Shown piece by piece: positions 1 through 8,629 of a DNA stretch of 64,000 nt (within the stretch, counting starts at the first letter, position 1; every line of letters starts with the position of its first letter). Under the pieces are notes generated by a model, which saw only the letters and a program-made list of their open reading frames with translations, did not search any database and was not told where the DNA came from. Where the stretch lies: contig NZ_JAAXLS010000019.1 in assembly GCF_012328925.1 (NCBI RefSeq), forward strand, positions 62,001 through 126,000, read 5' to 3'. The position numbers were made by a program, and so were the translations under genes. The stretch comes from Amycolatopsis acididurans. GTDB taxonomy: Bacteria > Actinomycetota > Actinomycetes > Mycobacteriales > Pseudonocardiaceae.

Positions 1-1530
1 CGCCGCGATCGAGGCCGCGCTCTCCAGCGCCGAACGGGTCACCTTCAGCGGATCGACCACCCCGGCGGCGAACAGATCGCCGTACTCGCCGGTCAGCGCG
101 TCGAACCCGCCCCCGTTGTCCATTTCGGACACCCGCGCCACGACCTCGCCACCGTCGTAGCCCGCGTTGGACGCGATCCACCGCAGCGGTTCCCCGAGCG
201 CCCGGCGCACGATCTCGCGCCCCTGCGCCGCGTCCCCGTCGAGACCGACCAGGTCCACACACCGGGCGGCCTGCGCCAGCGGCGCCCCGCCGCCGGCCAC
301 GACACCTTCCTCCAGCGCCGCACGGGCCGCCGCGAGCGAGTCCTCGACCCGAAGCATCCGCTCCTTGAGCTCGACGCTCGTCGCCGCGCCGACGCGCACC
401 ACGGCGATGCGACCCGACAACCGGGCGATCCGCAGCTTCAGGCTGTCCTGGTCGTGCTCGATCCGCGCGCGCTGGAGTTGCTTGTCCAGCTGGCCGATCC
501 GGGCCCGCACGAGCGCCTCGTCACCGGCACCGCCGATGATCGTCGTCGTCTCCTCGGTGATCGTGATGTGCTCGCAGCGGCCGAGGTCGGCTTCGGTGAC
601 CTCGGTCAGCGTGACGCCCGAGTCCTCGCTGACCACCCGTCCGCCGAGCGCGGCGGCCAGGTCCTCCAGCTCGGCGATCCGCCGGTGCCCGAAGCCGGGT
701 GCGCGCACCACGACCGCCGGGCAGGTGCCGTGCACGTTGCCGCTGACGATCATCTGCAGTGCCGGCCCGTCGACGTTCTCCGCGAGGATCACCAGCGGCC
801 GGTCCAGCCTGCGGGCCGCCTCCACCGTCGGCATCAGCTCCTGGACCTGGCTGATCTTCTTGTTCGTCAGCAGGATGACCGCGTCGTCGTAGGACGCCTC
901 CATCCGTTCGCGGTCGGTGACCATGTACGGCGAGGTGTAGCCGTGGTCGAACTCGATCCCGTCGACGAGTTCGACGCTCAGCCCGGGCTCACCGGATTCC
1001 TCCACCTCGACGACACCTTCGCGGCCGACCGCGGCCAGCGCCTGCCCGATCACCCGGCCGATCCGCTCGTCGTCGCTGGCCGCCAGCGTCGCGATCCGCT
1101 CCAGTTCCGCCTCGCCCGCCACCTGGGTCGCCGACTTGCGCAGCCACTCCACGACCGCCTCGACCGTCTCCTCGATGCCGCGGCGCACGCGCATCGGGTT
1201 CGCGCCGTCGCCGAGCGCGGCCAGCCCTTCCCGCACCATCGCCTGCGCGAGCACCGTCGCGGTGGTGGTGCCGTCGCCGACCGCCCCGTTGGTCTTCATC
1301 GCGACTTCCTTGACCAGTTGCGCCCCCATGTTGGCGAACGGTTCGGCCAACTGGATCTCGCGGGCGATGGTCACGCCGTCGTTGGTGATCGTCGGCGGCC
1401 CCGTCAGCTTCTCCAGCACCGCGTTGCGGCCCTTGGGCCCCAGCGTGACCTTCACCGCGTCGGCCAGCGTGTTGACGCCCAGCTCCAGCTGGCGCCGCGC
1501 CTCAACACTGAACCGCAACTCCTTCGCCAT
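1..1530 (-). CDS. mimG: GroEL-type chaperonin of the propane monooxygenase operon, C-terminus cut by window edge
   Basis: 60-kDa chaperonin (Cpn60/HSP60). The visible 510 codons begin with MAKELRFSVEARRQLELG and contain the LGPKGRN nucleotide loop, the GDGTTTATVLA motif with its catalytic Asp, EEGVVAGGG, and VVDPLKVTR near the end. The start is an ATG preceded by AGGAGAAAGGAAG. It is the last visible gene of the monooxygenase operon, 20 bp after the alcohol dehydrogenase. In mycobacterial mim and rhodococcal prm clusters an equivalent operon-borne GroEL is needed to fold the large hydroxylase subunit, so I infer that dedicated role here rather than housekeeping folding. Only the extreme C-terminal tail is missing. 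Whether other groEL copies exist cannot be seen. Confidence 0.93.
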   Translation of the reverse strand, partial: MAKELRFSVEARRQLELGVNTLADAVKVTLGPKGRNAVLEKLTGPPTITNDGVTIAREIQLAEPFANMGAQLVKEVAMKTNGAVGDGTTTATVLAQAMVREGLAALGDGANPMRVRRGIEETVEAVVEWLRKSATQVAGEAELERIATLAASDDERIGRVIGQALAAVGREGVVEVEESGEPGLSVELVDGIEFDHGYTSPYMVTDRERMEASYDDAVILLTNKKISQVQELMPTVEAARRLDRPLVILAENVDGPALQMIVSGNVHGTCPAVVVRAPGFGHRRIAELEDLAAALGGRVVSEDSGVTLTEVTEADLGRCEHITITEETTTIIGGAGDEALVRARIGQLDKQLQRARIEHDQDSLKLRIARLSGRIAVVRVGAATSVELKERMLRVEDSLAAARAALEEGVVAGGGAPLAQAARCVDLVGLDGDAAQGREIVRRALGEPLRWIASNAGYDGGEVVARVSEMDNGGGFDALTGEYGDLFAAGVVDPLKVTRSALESAASIAA

Positions 1531-1550
1531 GATTTCTTCCTTTCTCCTGA

Positions 1551-2576
1551 TCAGGGAACGAGAATCGCCCGGCCGCGGACCTTGCCCGCGTTCAGGTCGT
1601 CGATGGCCAGCTGGAACTCCTCCAGCCCGTACCGCGCGGTGTGCAGCTTCACCTTGCCCTGCGCGGCGAGCACCATGAGGTCCTGCAGGTCGGTGTAGGA
1701 CCCGACGAGGTTGCCGATGAAGTTGATCTCGGTCGAGATGATGTCGATGGTGGGCACGTTGATGTTCTCGCCGTAGCCGACGACGTAGTAGTTGCCCGCG
1801 CGGCGCAGCATCCGCACCCCTTCGGCCGTCGACCCGCCTTCGCCGACGAAGTCGATGACAGCCTCCGCGCCGTGCCCGCCCGTCACTTCGAGGACCTCGT
1901 TGACGTGGTCGCCGTCGGCCACCACGGTGACGTCGGCACCGACCTGCCGCGCCAGTTCCAGCGCCGCCGGATTGCGGTCCACGACGACGAGCGTGGCCGC
2001 GCTCATCGCCTTCATGCACTGGATGCCGATGTGGCCGAGGCCGCCCGCGCCGATGATCACGCAGACCTCGCCGGGGCGCAGGAACGCGGCCGCCTTCGCG
2101 GCGGCGTGCTGCGCGGTGAGACCGGCGTCGGCGAGCGCGGCGACGCCGGCCGGCTCCAGGCTGTCGTCGAGCTTCACACACGAACGCGCCGAGGTCAGCA
2201 GGTACTCGGCGTACCCGCCGTGCGTGTCGATACCGGGAAACCGCGAGTTCTCGCAGTGCACGTCGTCGCCGAGACGGCAGGCGCGGCACAGCCCGCACGT
2301 CATCAGCGGGTGCAGGATCACCTTGTCCCCCACCGCGACGTTGGTGACCGCGTCACCGACCGCGTGCACCCAGCCCGCGTTCTCGTGCCCGATCGTGTAA
2401 GGCAGGGTGACGCCGGACTTCTCCGCCCACTGGCCTTCGAGGATGTGGATGTCGGTCCGGCACACCCCGGCGGCACCGATCTTGACCACGACGTCGAACG
2501 GACCGGTGATCTTCGGTTCGTCGACGTCGCGCAGTTCGAGCTTGTGGTGGTAGCCGGTTACCTGTGCGGCTTTCAT
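1551..2576 (-). CDS. Zn-dependent, NAD-linked alcohol dehydrogenase
   Basis: Medium-chain alcohol dehydrogenase, 341 aa. Visible are the catalytic zinc ligands (GVCRTDIH and IGHENAGWV), the structural zinc cysteines (CGLCRACRLGDDVHC), and the Rossmann motif GAGGLGHIGIQ followed by VVVDRN, whose Asp favours NAD over NADP. It begins at the ATG (MKAAQVTG) that overlaps the stop of the DUF59 gene as ATGA, so translation is coupled. In propane monooxygenase operons the adjacent alcohol dehydrogenase is expected to oxidise the alcohol made by the monooxygenase (2-propanol to acetone, or a related pair). That substrate is inference from context. Confidence 0.92.
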   Translation of the reverse strand: MKAAQVTGYHHKLELRDVDEPKITGPFDVVVKIGAAGVCRTDIHILEGQWAEKSGVTLPYTIGHENAGWVHAVGDAVTNVAVGDKVILHPLMTCGLCRACRLGDDVHCENSRFPGIDTHGGYAEYLLTSARSCVKLDDSLEPAGVAALADAGLTAQHAAAKAAAFLRPGEVCVIIGAGGLGHIGIQCMKAMSAATLVVVDRNPAALELARQVGADVTVVADGDHVNEVLEVTGGHGAEAVIDFVGEGGSTAEGVRMLRRAGNYYVVGYGENINVPTIDIISTEINFIGNLVGSYTDLQDLMVLAAQGKVKLHTARYGLEEFQLAIDDLNAGKVRGRAILVP

Positions 2577-3304
2577 GCGTGACTCCTGGAATTGGTGATG
2601 ACCGGGGACGCGCCCACCGGATCGGCGTAGCGGGTGGCGAGCAGTCCCCGGCAGAAATGGGCATTGCCCTCGATGGACACGCGGGTGGTCGCCGCCAGCC
2701 GCAGCCACAGCTTCAGATCCGACTTCGGGACAGGCTCGCCGTCGTGACCGACCAGCACGCGAGCATGCGAGTGGTTGGGCAGGCCGATAGCCTCGCGGCG
2801 GCGGAGCAGTGCCAGCTTCAGCCGGTCCTCGGGCAGGTCGAACAGTTCGAGCAGCGGCAGTTCCTCCAGCGTCCACGCACCACTGGCCAGCACCGCGCGG
2901 CAGCAGCGTTCCATCGCCGCCACATGGGCTTTGCGCTGGAACGTGCGGCGCAGCTCGTCGAGGCTTTCCTCGGCCTCCACACCGAAAGTCCCGACGTAGC
3001 CGAGACCCGCGGCGGTACCGGCGTTGATCTTGTCCGAGTCGTGGTGGTCGTCCAGCAGCACCCGGACCCGGCCCGCCTCCGGAACCCCCGCCAGCGCGTC
3101 GTAGGCGTCGGCGACCATCAGGTACGCGAAGTTGGGCGCACAGAAGGAAGTGGGGAGGCGCAAGTGCACCTCCACACCCTCGTCGTCGATCGCCACGGAC
3201 CGGACGAAGCCCAGCTCGGTCACGGGTTCGTCCAGCTCGGGGTCGAGCACCGTCGCCAGCGCCGAGAGGATTTCCGTTTCCACGGTCTGGACCGTCGCCG
3301 TCAT
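2573..3304 (-). CDS. DUF59/MIP18-family protein, putative metal-centre assembly factor
   Basis: 243-aa protein. Residues about 1-90 look like the MIP18/SufT/PaaD fold (DUF59): an acidic opening, LDPELDEPVTELGFV, and the family cysteine in PTSFCAPNF. The C-terminal two thirds is a helical extension without a motif I recognise; it has a CC pair (ERCCRAVL) and one further Cys. DUF59 proteins act in Fe-S cluster or metallocofactor assembly. Sitting between the amidohydrolase and alcohol dehydrogenase, with overlapping start (TGATG) and stop (ATGA) codons, it is part of the monooxygenase operon. I infer a role in maturing the reductase 2Fe-2S cluster or the hydroxylase di-iron site, but nothing here proves it. 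Confidence 0.8.
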   Translation of the reverse strand: MTATVQTVETEILSALATVLDPELDEPVTELGFVRSVAIDDEGVEVHLRLPTSFCAPNFAYLMVADAYDALAGVPEAGRVRVLLDDHHDSDKINAGTAAGLGYVGTFGVEAEESLDELRRTFQRKAHVAAMERCCRAVLASGAWTLEELPLLELFDLPEDRLKLALLRRREAIGLPNHSHARVLVGHDGEPVPKSDLKLWLRLAATTRVSIEGNAHFCRGLLATRYADPVGASPVITNSRSHA

Positions 3305-4308
3305 CACACACCCGCTCCCGAGGCGGCGGGCAGCCGGAACTGACGCGGCACGTCGAGGCCGTACAGCGAGGCCGCGTTGAGCCCGAGGATCTTCTTCTTC
3401 TGTTCCGCGGTGATCGCCGGGTACTCCGGCATGTCCTCGGGAATCTGGAAGTCCACGAACTTCTCGACCAGCCACTTCGGCGTCCACAGTGCATAGTCGC
3501 TGCCGAAGAGGATCCGGTCCTCGCCGATCCAGTACAGCAGCTCGCCGATGATCTGCGCGAAGTAGCGCGGCCGGGCGTGGATGAACGGCATCGCGACCGC
3601 CAGCCCGCCGTACACATTGGACTCCTGCGTGGCGATCCAGCAGAAGTCCTCCAGCCGCGGCAGCCCGACGTGTTCCACGATGAAGTTCAGGTCGAGGTAG
3701 TCGGTGGCGACCTTGTCGATGTCGGCGACGTCGAACGCGTCCCGGTCCAGCGGCTTGATCGTCGGTCCCTTGTGGACGTGGATGTTCTTGATGCCCAGTT
3801 CCAGGCACTCTTCCAGGTAGCGCCGCGACCACGGCTCGTCCAGCTTGTAGCCGCGCGAGTCACCGTGCCATTCGGCGGTGTAGAGCTTGACGCCCTTGAG
3901 GTTGAACCGCTCGGCGTCGCGCCGCAGCTGCTCCAGCCCGGCCTCGCCGTTGCGCGGGTCGTAGGCGTGGTTGTAGGTCAGCTTCTCCGGGTGCTGCCGG
4001 GCGAGCCCGAACGCTTCCTCGGTCTGGCCGAACCCGTTGTGGTAGAAGTCGGACAGCAGGGTCGCCTGGAAGATCGCGTGGTCGACGTAACCCTCGGCGA
4101 AGAGGTCCTTCATGAACCGCTCGGCGCCGTAGTAGGTGTAGGTGTCGTAGTCCCAGATGACGTCTTCGGGGCTGAGATTGCGGTGGTAGTCGTAGAAGCA
4201 GTCGATGAACTGCTTGCCGTGCACGTTCTTGTGGTTCGACGCGCGGCCGTCCCAGATGTGAACGTGCCCGTCCACGATGAAGTAGCTCTCGCCGTCCTTT
4301 TCGTACAT
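3304..4308 (-). CDS. Amidohydrolase-2 family metal-dependent hydrolase of the monooxygenase operon
   Basis: 334-aa TIM-barrel amidohydrolase. The N-terminal metal motif HxH is in VDGHVHIWDG; later conserved residues appear in IHVHKG, VEHVGLPR and FGSDYALWTP, where the Asp is the usual last metal ligand. The start MYEKDGES is preceded by GAGAGG; an upstream in-frame ATG has no ribosome binding site. An amidohydrolase-like gene is a constant companion of prm/mim operons, but its substrate is not established. It could act on a downstream intermediate or assist assembly. It is separated from the coupling-protein gene by 93 bp that hold a strong hairpin. Confidence 0.85.
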   Translation of the reverse strand: MYEKDGESYFIVDGHVHIWDGRASNHKNVHGKQFIDCFYDYHRNLSPEDVIWDYDTYTYYGAERFMKDLFAEGYVDHAIFQATLLSDFYHNGFGQTEEAFGLARQHPEKLTYNHAYDPRNGEAGLEQLRRDAERFNLKGVKLYTAEWHGDSRGYKLDEPWSRRYLEECLELGIKNIHVHKGPTIKPLDRDAFDVADIDKVATDYLDLNFIVEHVGLPRLEDFCWIATQESNVYGGLAVAMPFIHARPRYFAQIIGELLYWIGEDRILFGSDYALWTPKWLVEKFVDFQIPEDMPEYPAITAEQKKKILGLNAASLYGLDVPRQFRLPAASGAGV

Positions 4309-4343
4309 GGGAAACCTCTCGCTGTGCGGGTGGGTACTGGAAG

Positions 4344-4384
4344 GGTGGTGGCGGGGCTCCGCCATCGCGGGCCCCGCCACCACC
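4344..4384 (-). terminator. Strong hairpin between coupling protein and amidohydrolase genes
   Basis: Perfect inverted repeat with 14-bp arms (4344-4357 and 4371-4384; arm GGTGGTGGCGGGGC) and a 13-nt loop. It lies just downstream of the coupling-protein stop and upstream of the amidohydrolase ribosome binding site. There is no T-run, so it may be a partial terminator or an mRNA-stabilising or processing element separating the four monooxygenase genes from the accessory genes. Confidence 0.65.
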
Positions 4385-4401
4385 GGGATCGGTGTCCGGC
4401 C

Positions 4402-4749
4402 TCAGCCGTGTGCGAGCAGGTCGAAGCCGATGTATTCGGCGGCGTCCTCCGGGTTGGCGAACAGCAGGGTGCGGTCGTCAAGGTGGACCATGCGCCCGTA
4501 GTGCGTCGAGCTGATCTCCTCGAAGATCGAGCCGTCGAAGGGCTGGCCCAGTGCCTCGGTCAGCTCGTCGTAGTCGAACTCCAGGAGCTTGGTGCCGTCG
4601 ACCCGGATCATGGACGGGTACTCGACCAGGGAGACACCCTCCTTGGTCGCCATCACGTCGGCGACGACCCGGCCCACCGGGGTGTTCATCAGCGTGACGC
4701 CACACATGTTCGAGGATCCGGCCTGCGAACCGAACTGCATTTCGCTCAC
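4402..4749 (-). CDS. prmD: Propane monooxygenase coupling (effector) protein, MmoB/DmpM family
   Basis: 115-aa regulatory component of the soluble di-iron monooxygenase. It has the family pattern CGVTLMNTPVGRVVADVM near the N-terminus and a second conserved stretch SMIRVDGTKLLEFDYDEL. It carries no cofactor; the family binds the hydroxylase and gates oxygen activation. I chose the GTG at 4749, which overlaps the small-subunit stop as GTGA and has AAGGAG eight bases upstream, over the ATG three codons later. It lies in the conserved order large subunit, reductase, small subunit, coupling protein. Confidence 0.93.
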   Translation of the reverse strand: MSEMQFGSQAGSSNMCGVTLMNTPVGRVVADVMATKEGVSLVEYPSMIRVDGTKLLEFDYDELTEALGQPFDGSIFEEISSTHYGRMVHLDDRTLLFANPEDAAEYIGFDLLAHG

Positions 4750-5858
4750 TTCGTCAACTCCTTGGGAACGTCGAGCCCGATCTCTTCGAGCAGCTGGGTG
4801 AACTTCTCCGTGGTGGCGGCGAGCGAGTCGGCGAACGTGACCGTCTTCTCCGCCGGCTGCGACCAGATCGGCTGCAGCGCGTGCGCCGCCTCCAGGCACG
4901 GCGGCACCCACTTCGCGAGCCACTGGCCGAACAGCTTCTTGTTGCTCGCGCCGACCTTCTCGTCGCGGGTGAGCAACTGGAACAGGGCGCGGGTGTAGCC
5001 GAGGTCCCGGTTGTAGTCGTGCTCGCCGGTGCCGACGATGGTCGGCGTGATGTAGTCGCCGTTCTTGGCCGAGATCTGCATGACCAGCTCGGACCGGAAC
5101 AGCTGGCCGACCAGCTGCTCGAACACGACGTTGGTGCCGAACAGCAACTCGGCCCAGTCGCCGACCGCGGTCAGTTCCTCGACGACCTTGCGGGTGGGCT
5201 GCCACTCCTCGGCCGAGGCCCACACCTCCTTGTGCACCGAGCCGTCGAACGACTCCAGCGACTCGGACAGGTCCAGATTGAACAGGGCGAGGTCCTGGGC
5301 GAAACGCATCTTGTGCGCCGCGTTGACCGCCACCGCCGTGTTGATCATGTTCGTCGGTCCGGAACGCTGGATCGAGGTGAACACGTGCAGCGCCATCCCG
5401 TTCTCGGCGTGCATCCAGGCGCCGAGGTTGCGGGAGATGAACTTCTGCCAGGCGGTGTTCCAGCTTCCGTAGGCACCGGCGCGCTTGGCGTTCTCCAGGC
5501 ACAGGGCGACCTGACGCACCACCGCGGAGTTGTTGCGGTAGATGGTCTGTTCCCACTCCTCGTTGGGGTCGAGGAACGCGTGCCAGTTGGAGGATTTCGC
5601 GGCCGTCCACTCCTGCGGGTAGCCACCGGGGCCGTCGCCGAAGCCGTAGATCCAGCCCTGGCTGAGGTGCCGCTCGGGGTCCGGCTGCACGTCGACGGTC
5701 ACGTCCTCGTACACGGTCGCCCGCAGCTTGGCCGGTTTGAAGTAGTTGTAGGTGCGGCTGGAGGAGCTCGGGAACTCCAGCGCGCCTGCTTCGGAGTCGG
5801 TGAACTCCACCTTGGGGAAGCTGCGCACCTTCGGCGCAGACGTTGCACTGCTCGCCAT
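4746..5858 (-). CDS. prmC: Propane monooxygenase hydroxylase small (beta) subunit
   Basis: 370-aa beta subunit of the di-iron hydroxylase, start MASSATSAP preceded by AGAGGAG. Recognisable stretches include RTYNYFKPAKLRATVYEDVTV near the N-terminus and HVFTSIQRSGPTNMINTAVAVN in the middle. The beta subunit has the ferritin-like fold of the alpha subunit but lacks iron ligands and scaffolds the (alpha-beta)2 core. The ribosome binding site sits between two GATATC copies (5861-5866 and 5873-5878) that could pair and partly hide it. Confidence 0.94.
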   Translation of the reverse strand: MASSATSAPKVRSFPKVEFTDSEAGALEFPSSSSRTYNYFKPAKLRATVYEDVTVDVQPDPERHLSQGWIYGFGDGPGGYPQEWTAAKSSNWHAFLDPNEEWEQTIYRNNSAVVRQVALCLENAKRAGAYGSWNTAWQKFISRNLGAWMHAENGMALHVFTSIQRSGPTNMINTAVAVNAAHKMRFAQDLALFNLDLSESLESFDGSVHKEVWASAEEWQPTRKVVEELTAVGDWAELLFGTNVVFEQLVGQLFRSELVMQISAKNGDYITPTIVGTGEHDYNRDLGYTRALFQLLTRDEKVGASNKKLFGQWLAKWVPPCLEAAHALQPIWSQPAEKTVTFADSLAATTEKFTQLLEEIGLDVPKELTK

Positions 5859-5860
5859 GT

Positions 5861-5878
5861 GATATCTCCTCTGATATC
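5861..5878 (-). repeat. GATATC inverted pair flanking the prmC ribosome binding site
   Basis: Two GATATC hexamers, each self-complementary, enclose the 6-nt AGAGGA ribosome binding site of the small hydroxylase subunit. A short hairpin could tune translation between reductase and small subunit, but a chance arrangement is possible. Confidence 0.35.
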
Positions 5879-6924
5879 TACTCGTCACGAACCGACGTGG
5901 TGAACTTGTCGTAGAAGACCTGGTCGTCGGGTACGCCTTGGCGCGTGGCCAGCTCCAGCGCGGCGTCGACCATGGGCGGTGGGCCGCACAGGTAGACCTC
6001 GGTCCGGTGCAGCTCCGGCTCGCGGGCCTCGGCCACGTCGGTGACCATGCCCCGTTCGGCCGTGACACCGAGGTCCTCGACGCCCGCGTCCGATTCGGAA
6101 AGGGCGACGACGAACTCGAAGTCCGCGAGCCGTTCACCCAGTGCGCGGATCTCGTCCAGGTAGAACAGATCCGCCGGGGTGCGGGCGCCGTAGTAGAAGC
6201 GGATCCGGCGGGTGTCGCCGGTTTCGCTCAGGTGCCGCAACAGGCCGAGCACCGGTGCCATCCCCGCCCCGCCCGCCATCAGCACCAGGGGAAGGACGTG
6301 CCCGTTCTTGAGCGTGAAGTTGCCGTACGGCCCTTTCAGCTCGATCGTGTCGCCGACCGCGATGCCCTCGTCCAGCAGCGACGAGAACTTCCCACCCGGG
6401 TACTTCTTGATGACGAACTCGATGTGATCCGATGTGGACGGTGTCGTCGCCATCGAGAACGACCGGTGCTCGTCGGTGCCCGGGATGGTCAGATCCGCGT
6501 ACTGGCCGGGCTTGAAGTCATACGCCGGCGGGTCCACCGGCCGGAGCTTGAGGCCCACGATGTCGTGCGTGTGCGGCACGATCTCGGCGACCTCGGTCCG
6601 GATCTCCTGCAGCGGGGCGGAGTTGAGCAGCTCGTCCTCGTCGAAGTTGAGCAGCTCGATGGTGCAGTCGCTGAAGGCGTGTGCCCGGCACAGCAGCACG
6701 AAGCCTTCCTCGACCTCCGCGTCGTTGCAGGCGAACGTCGAGTACCGCTCCATCTGGATCTCGCCGTCCAGCACGTAGGACTTGCACGCCGAGCACTGGC
6801 CCTCGCGGCACCCGTGCATGAGGTGGATGCCCTGGCGGAACGCGGCGTCGAGGATCTTCTCGTCCTCGCCGACCTCCATCTCGATGTCGACCGGTTCGAA
6901 GGAGATGCGATGCTTGTCGGCCAT
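5878..6924 (-). CDS. prmB: Propane monooxygenase reductase (2Fe-2S, FAD, NADH)
   Basis: 348-aa reductase that passes electrons from NAD(P)H to the hydroxylase. The N-terminal ferredoxin domain has the plant-type cluster motif CREGQCSACKSY with the fourth cysteine in VLLCRAHAF. The FAD domain has HRSFSMATTPS (the RxYS-like flavin motif) and LKGPYGNF. The NAD domain has LMAGGAGMAPVLGLL and the terminal YLCGPPPMVDAA. Length and domain order match MmoC/DmpP-type reductases. It is 67 bp downstream of the large-subunit gene, across a perfect 13-bp-stem hairpin. Confidence 0.95.
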   Translation of the reverse strand: MADKHRISFEPVDIEMEVGEDEKILDAAFRQGIHLMHGCREGQCSACKSYVLDGEIQMERYSTFACNDAEVEEGFVLLCRAHAFSDCTIELLNFDEDELLNSAPLQEIRTEVAEIVPHTHDIVGLKLRPVDPPAYDFKPGQYADLTIPGTDEHRSFSMATTPSTSDHIEFVIKKYPGGKFSSLLDEGIAVGDTIELKGPYGNFTLKNGHVLPLVLMAGGAGMAPVLGLLRHLSETGDTRRIRFYYGARTPADLFYLDEIRALGERLADFEFVVALSESDAGVEDLGVTAERGMVTDVAEAREPELHRTEVYLCGPPPMVDAALELATRQGVPDDQVFYDKFTTSVRDE

Positions 6925-6943
6925 TGATCTCTCGATTCTCGGG

Positions 6944-6975
6944 GCGGACGGCGGCGCGGGATCGCCGCCGTCCGC
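6944..6975 (-). terminator. Intra-operon hairpin between large subunit and reductase genes
   Basis: Perfect inverted repeat with 13-bp arms (6944-6956 and 6963-6975; arm GCGGACGGCGGCG) and a 6-nt loop, in the 67-bp gap after the large-subunit stop. It lacks a T-run. It probably lowers read-through or protects the 3' end of the large-subunit message, so that hydroxylase outnumbers reductase. That role is inference. Confidence 0.65.
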
Positions 6976-6991
6976 GGGCCTTGAGGACGCC

Positions 6992-8629
6992 TCAGGCAGC
7001 CGTGACGTTGGGGTTGGCGCGGTAAGCCTCGGCCCACTTGTCGCGTTCGGCGTCGGTCATCTGGTTGAGCGTGACGTTCGGGCTGGCGAACTGGATGCCG
7101 CGCAGGTCGTCGAGCGTCCACAGCTTCTTCGGGTCGTCCAGGTCCAGATGCGGCTGCGGGATCAGCGTCTTGCCGTCGTCGCGGACGTAGCCCAGGTCCT
7201 TGACGATGTCGGCGAGGTCCCGGTCGTGGTGCAGGGTCTCCCACTCGCGCTGCCCGGTCAGCCGGCCCATGTTCGGGGTCGGGCGGCCCTCGTACTCGGG
7301 CCGGAAGGCGACCTTGTCGGTCCAGGCGCAGGTCTCCGAGCAGTAGGTGCGCCACTGGCCGTCGACCTTGTCGACGACGAGGTCCTCGCGGACCAGGGCG
7401 GGCACCATGCACGTCCAGCAGCGGTGCGGGTACTCGTAGCCGACCTCTTCGAACGCGATCGGCTTGTTGCGGCCCGGGTAGCGCAGCCGGTTGTAGGCCT
7501 CCCACCACTTGCCGAACTGGTTGTACCAGCCGGGGTACTTGTGCTCGAACCACTCGAAGTCGGCGTCGCTCATGCCGTCGATGCGCCAGTAGTTGACCGG
7601 CCAGCCGGTGGCGAAGAACTGCGCGACGCGGTGCACGTAGAACTTGTTGGTGATCCGGTTCCACGCCTCCTCGACCAGGTCGTGCGGGATGACCAGGCCG
7701 TACTTCTCCAGCGGGAGCAGGTAGCTGCGGTAGTAGTCGTCGTAGATCCAGCGGCGCCACATCTCGGCGTAGGACTCGCGGTTCTTGCGGCGGTCCTTGG
7801 TGCCGTACTCGATGAACGTGCCGATCGCGGCGTCGACCACGCAGTGGTTGTTCCACCAGGCGTAGCGCAGGTCGCGCTCCAGCAGCGGGCGGTTGCGCTC
7901 GTCGGCCAGCGCCATCAGCAGGATGGAGTAGCCGTTGGAGATGTGCCGGGACTCGTCCGACTGCACCGAGTGGAACACCGTCGGCAGCAGGTAGTCGCCG
8001 TTGGCGGCGGCCTCGTCGGGCATCGCGACGAACAGCGTGTTGGTGAACGCGGTCTCCGCGACGACGGTCAGGTAGATGTTGGCCGCGGTGATCGCGTCAC
8101 CGGTGATGAACCCTTCACCGAACTGGCGGCCGATGGTGCCCGCGTAGTTGTTCGCGAACGCCTTCTCCGTGATGTCGAACCCGGCCGGGTCGATGTAGTT
8201 GTTCATGTACAGCTTTTTCAGGTTCATCTGGATCGTCGAGTGCCGAACCTCGTCGATCATCTGCACCGCGAGTCCGTTGTGGATCTCGGGGTTGGGCACC
8301 GCGTCGATGGCCATCGGCATCGCACGGGCGGCCGAGATCTCCGGGAACGGGATGATGGACAAGAACAGCTTCTGCCACTCCAGCCAGCGCTGCTGCACCT
8401 GCCGGAACATGTTGCCCCGGATCGCGCCGTCCATCGCGCCGAAGACGCGATTGTCCTTCTCCTCCTCCATCGGGAAGTACGACCGCATGATCTGCTTGAG
8501 CGGGTCCTTCTTCGGCGCCTTCTCGAACGTGTAGTCGGTCCCGAAGCGGGTCGCCGGGGTCGCGAAGGTGGGTTCCCACGACAACTCGGTGATCTTGTTA
8601 TGCGCCTTGGTGAGACTTTGCCTGCTCAA
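6992..8629 (-). CDS. prmA: Propane monooxygenase hydroxylase large (alpha) subunit, di-iron
   Basis: 545-aa catalytic subunit. The two ExxH iron motifs are visible: DEVRHS near residue 127 and DESRHIS near residue 226. The sequence (SRQSLTKAHNKITELSWEP, QIMRSYFPMEEEKDNRV, NNHCVVDAAIGTFIEYG) closely matches what I recall of mycobacterial MimA and rhodococcal PrmA. Homologues begin at SRQSLTKAH; here that codon is TTG with a full AAGGAGG five bases upstream, so I place the start there rather than at in-frame ATGs further upstream. The family oxidises propane and, in mycobacteria, also acetone and phenol; the substrate here is not provable. First gene of the operon. Confidence 0.96.
   Translation of the reverse strand: MSRQSLTKAHNKITELSWEPTFATPATRFGTDYTFEKAPKKDPLKQIMRSYFPMEEEKDNRVFGAMDGAIRGNMFRQVQQRWLEWQKLFLSIIPFPEISAARAMPMAIDAVPNPEIHNGLAVQMIDEVRHSTIQMNLKKLYMNNYIDPAGFDITEKAFANNYAGTIGRQFGEGFITGDAITAANIYLTVVAETAFTNTLFVAMPDEAAANGDYLLPTVFHSVQSDESRHISNGYSILLMALADERNRPLLERDLRYAWWNNHCVVDAAIGTFIEYGTKDRRKNRESYAEMWRRWIYDDYYRSYLLPLEKYGLVIPHDLVEEAWNRITNKFYVHRVAQFFATGWPVNYWRIDGMSDADFEWFEHKYPGWYNQFGKWWEAYNRLRYPGRNKPIAFEEVGYEYPHRCWTCMVPALVREDLVVDKVDGQWRTYCSETCAWTDKVAFRPEYEGRPTPNMGRLTGQREWETLHHDRDLADIVKDLGYVRDDGKTLIPQPHLDLDDPKKLWTLDDLRGIQFASPNVTLNQMTDAERDKWAEAYRANPNVTAA

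Noticed and set aside
167..1698. Long plus-strand open frames opposite groEL
   Set aside because: High-GC shadow frames; the minus strand encodes a clear GroEL with ribosome binding site.
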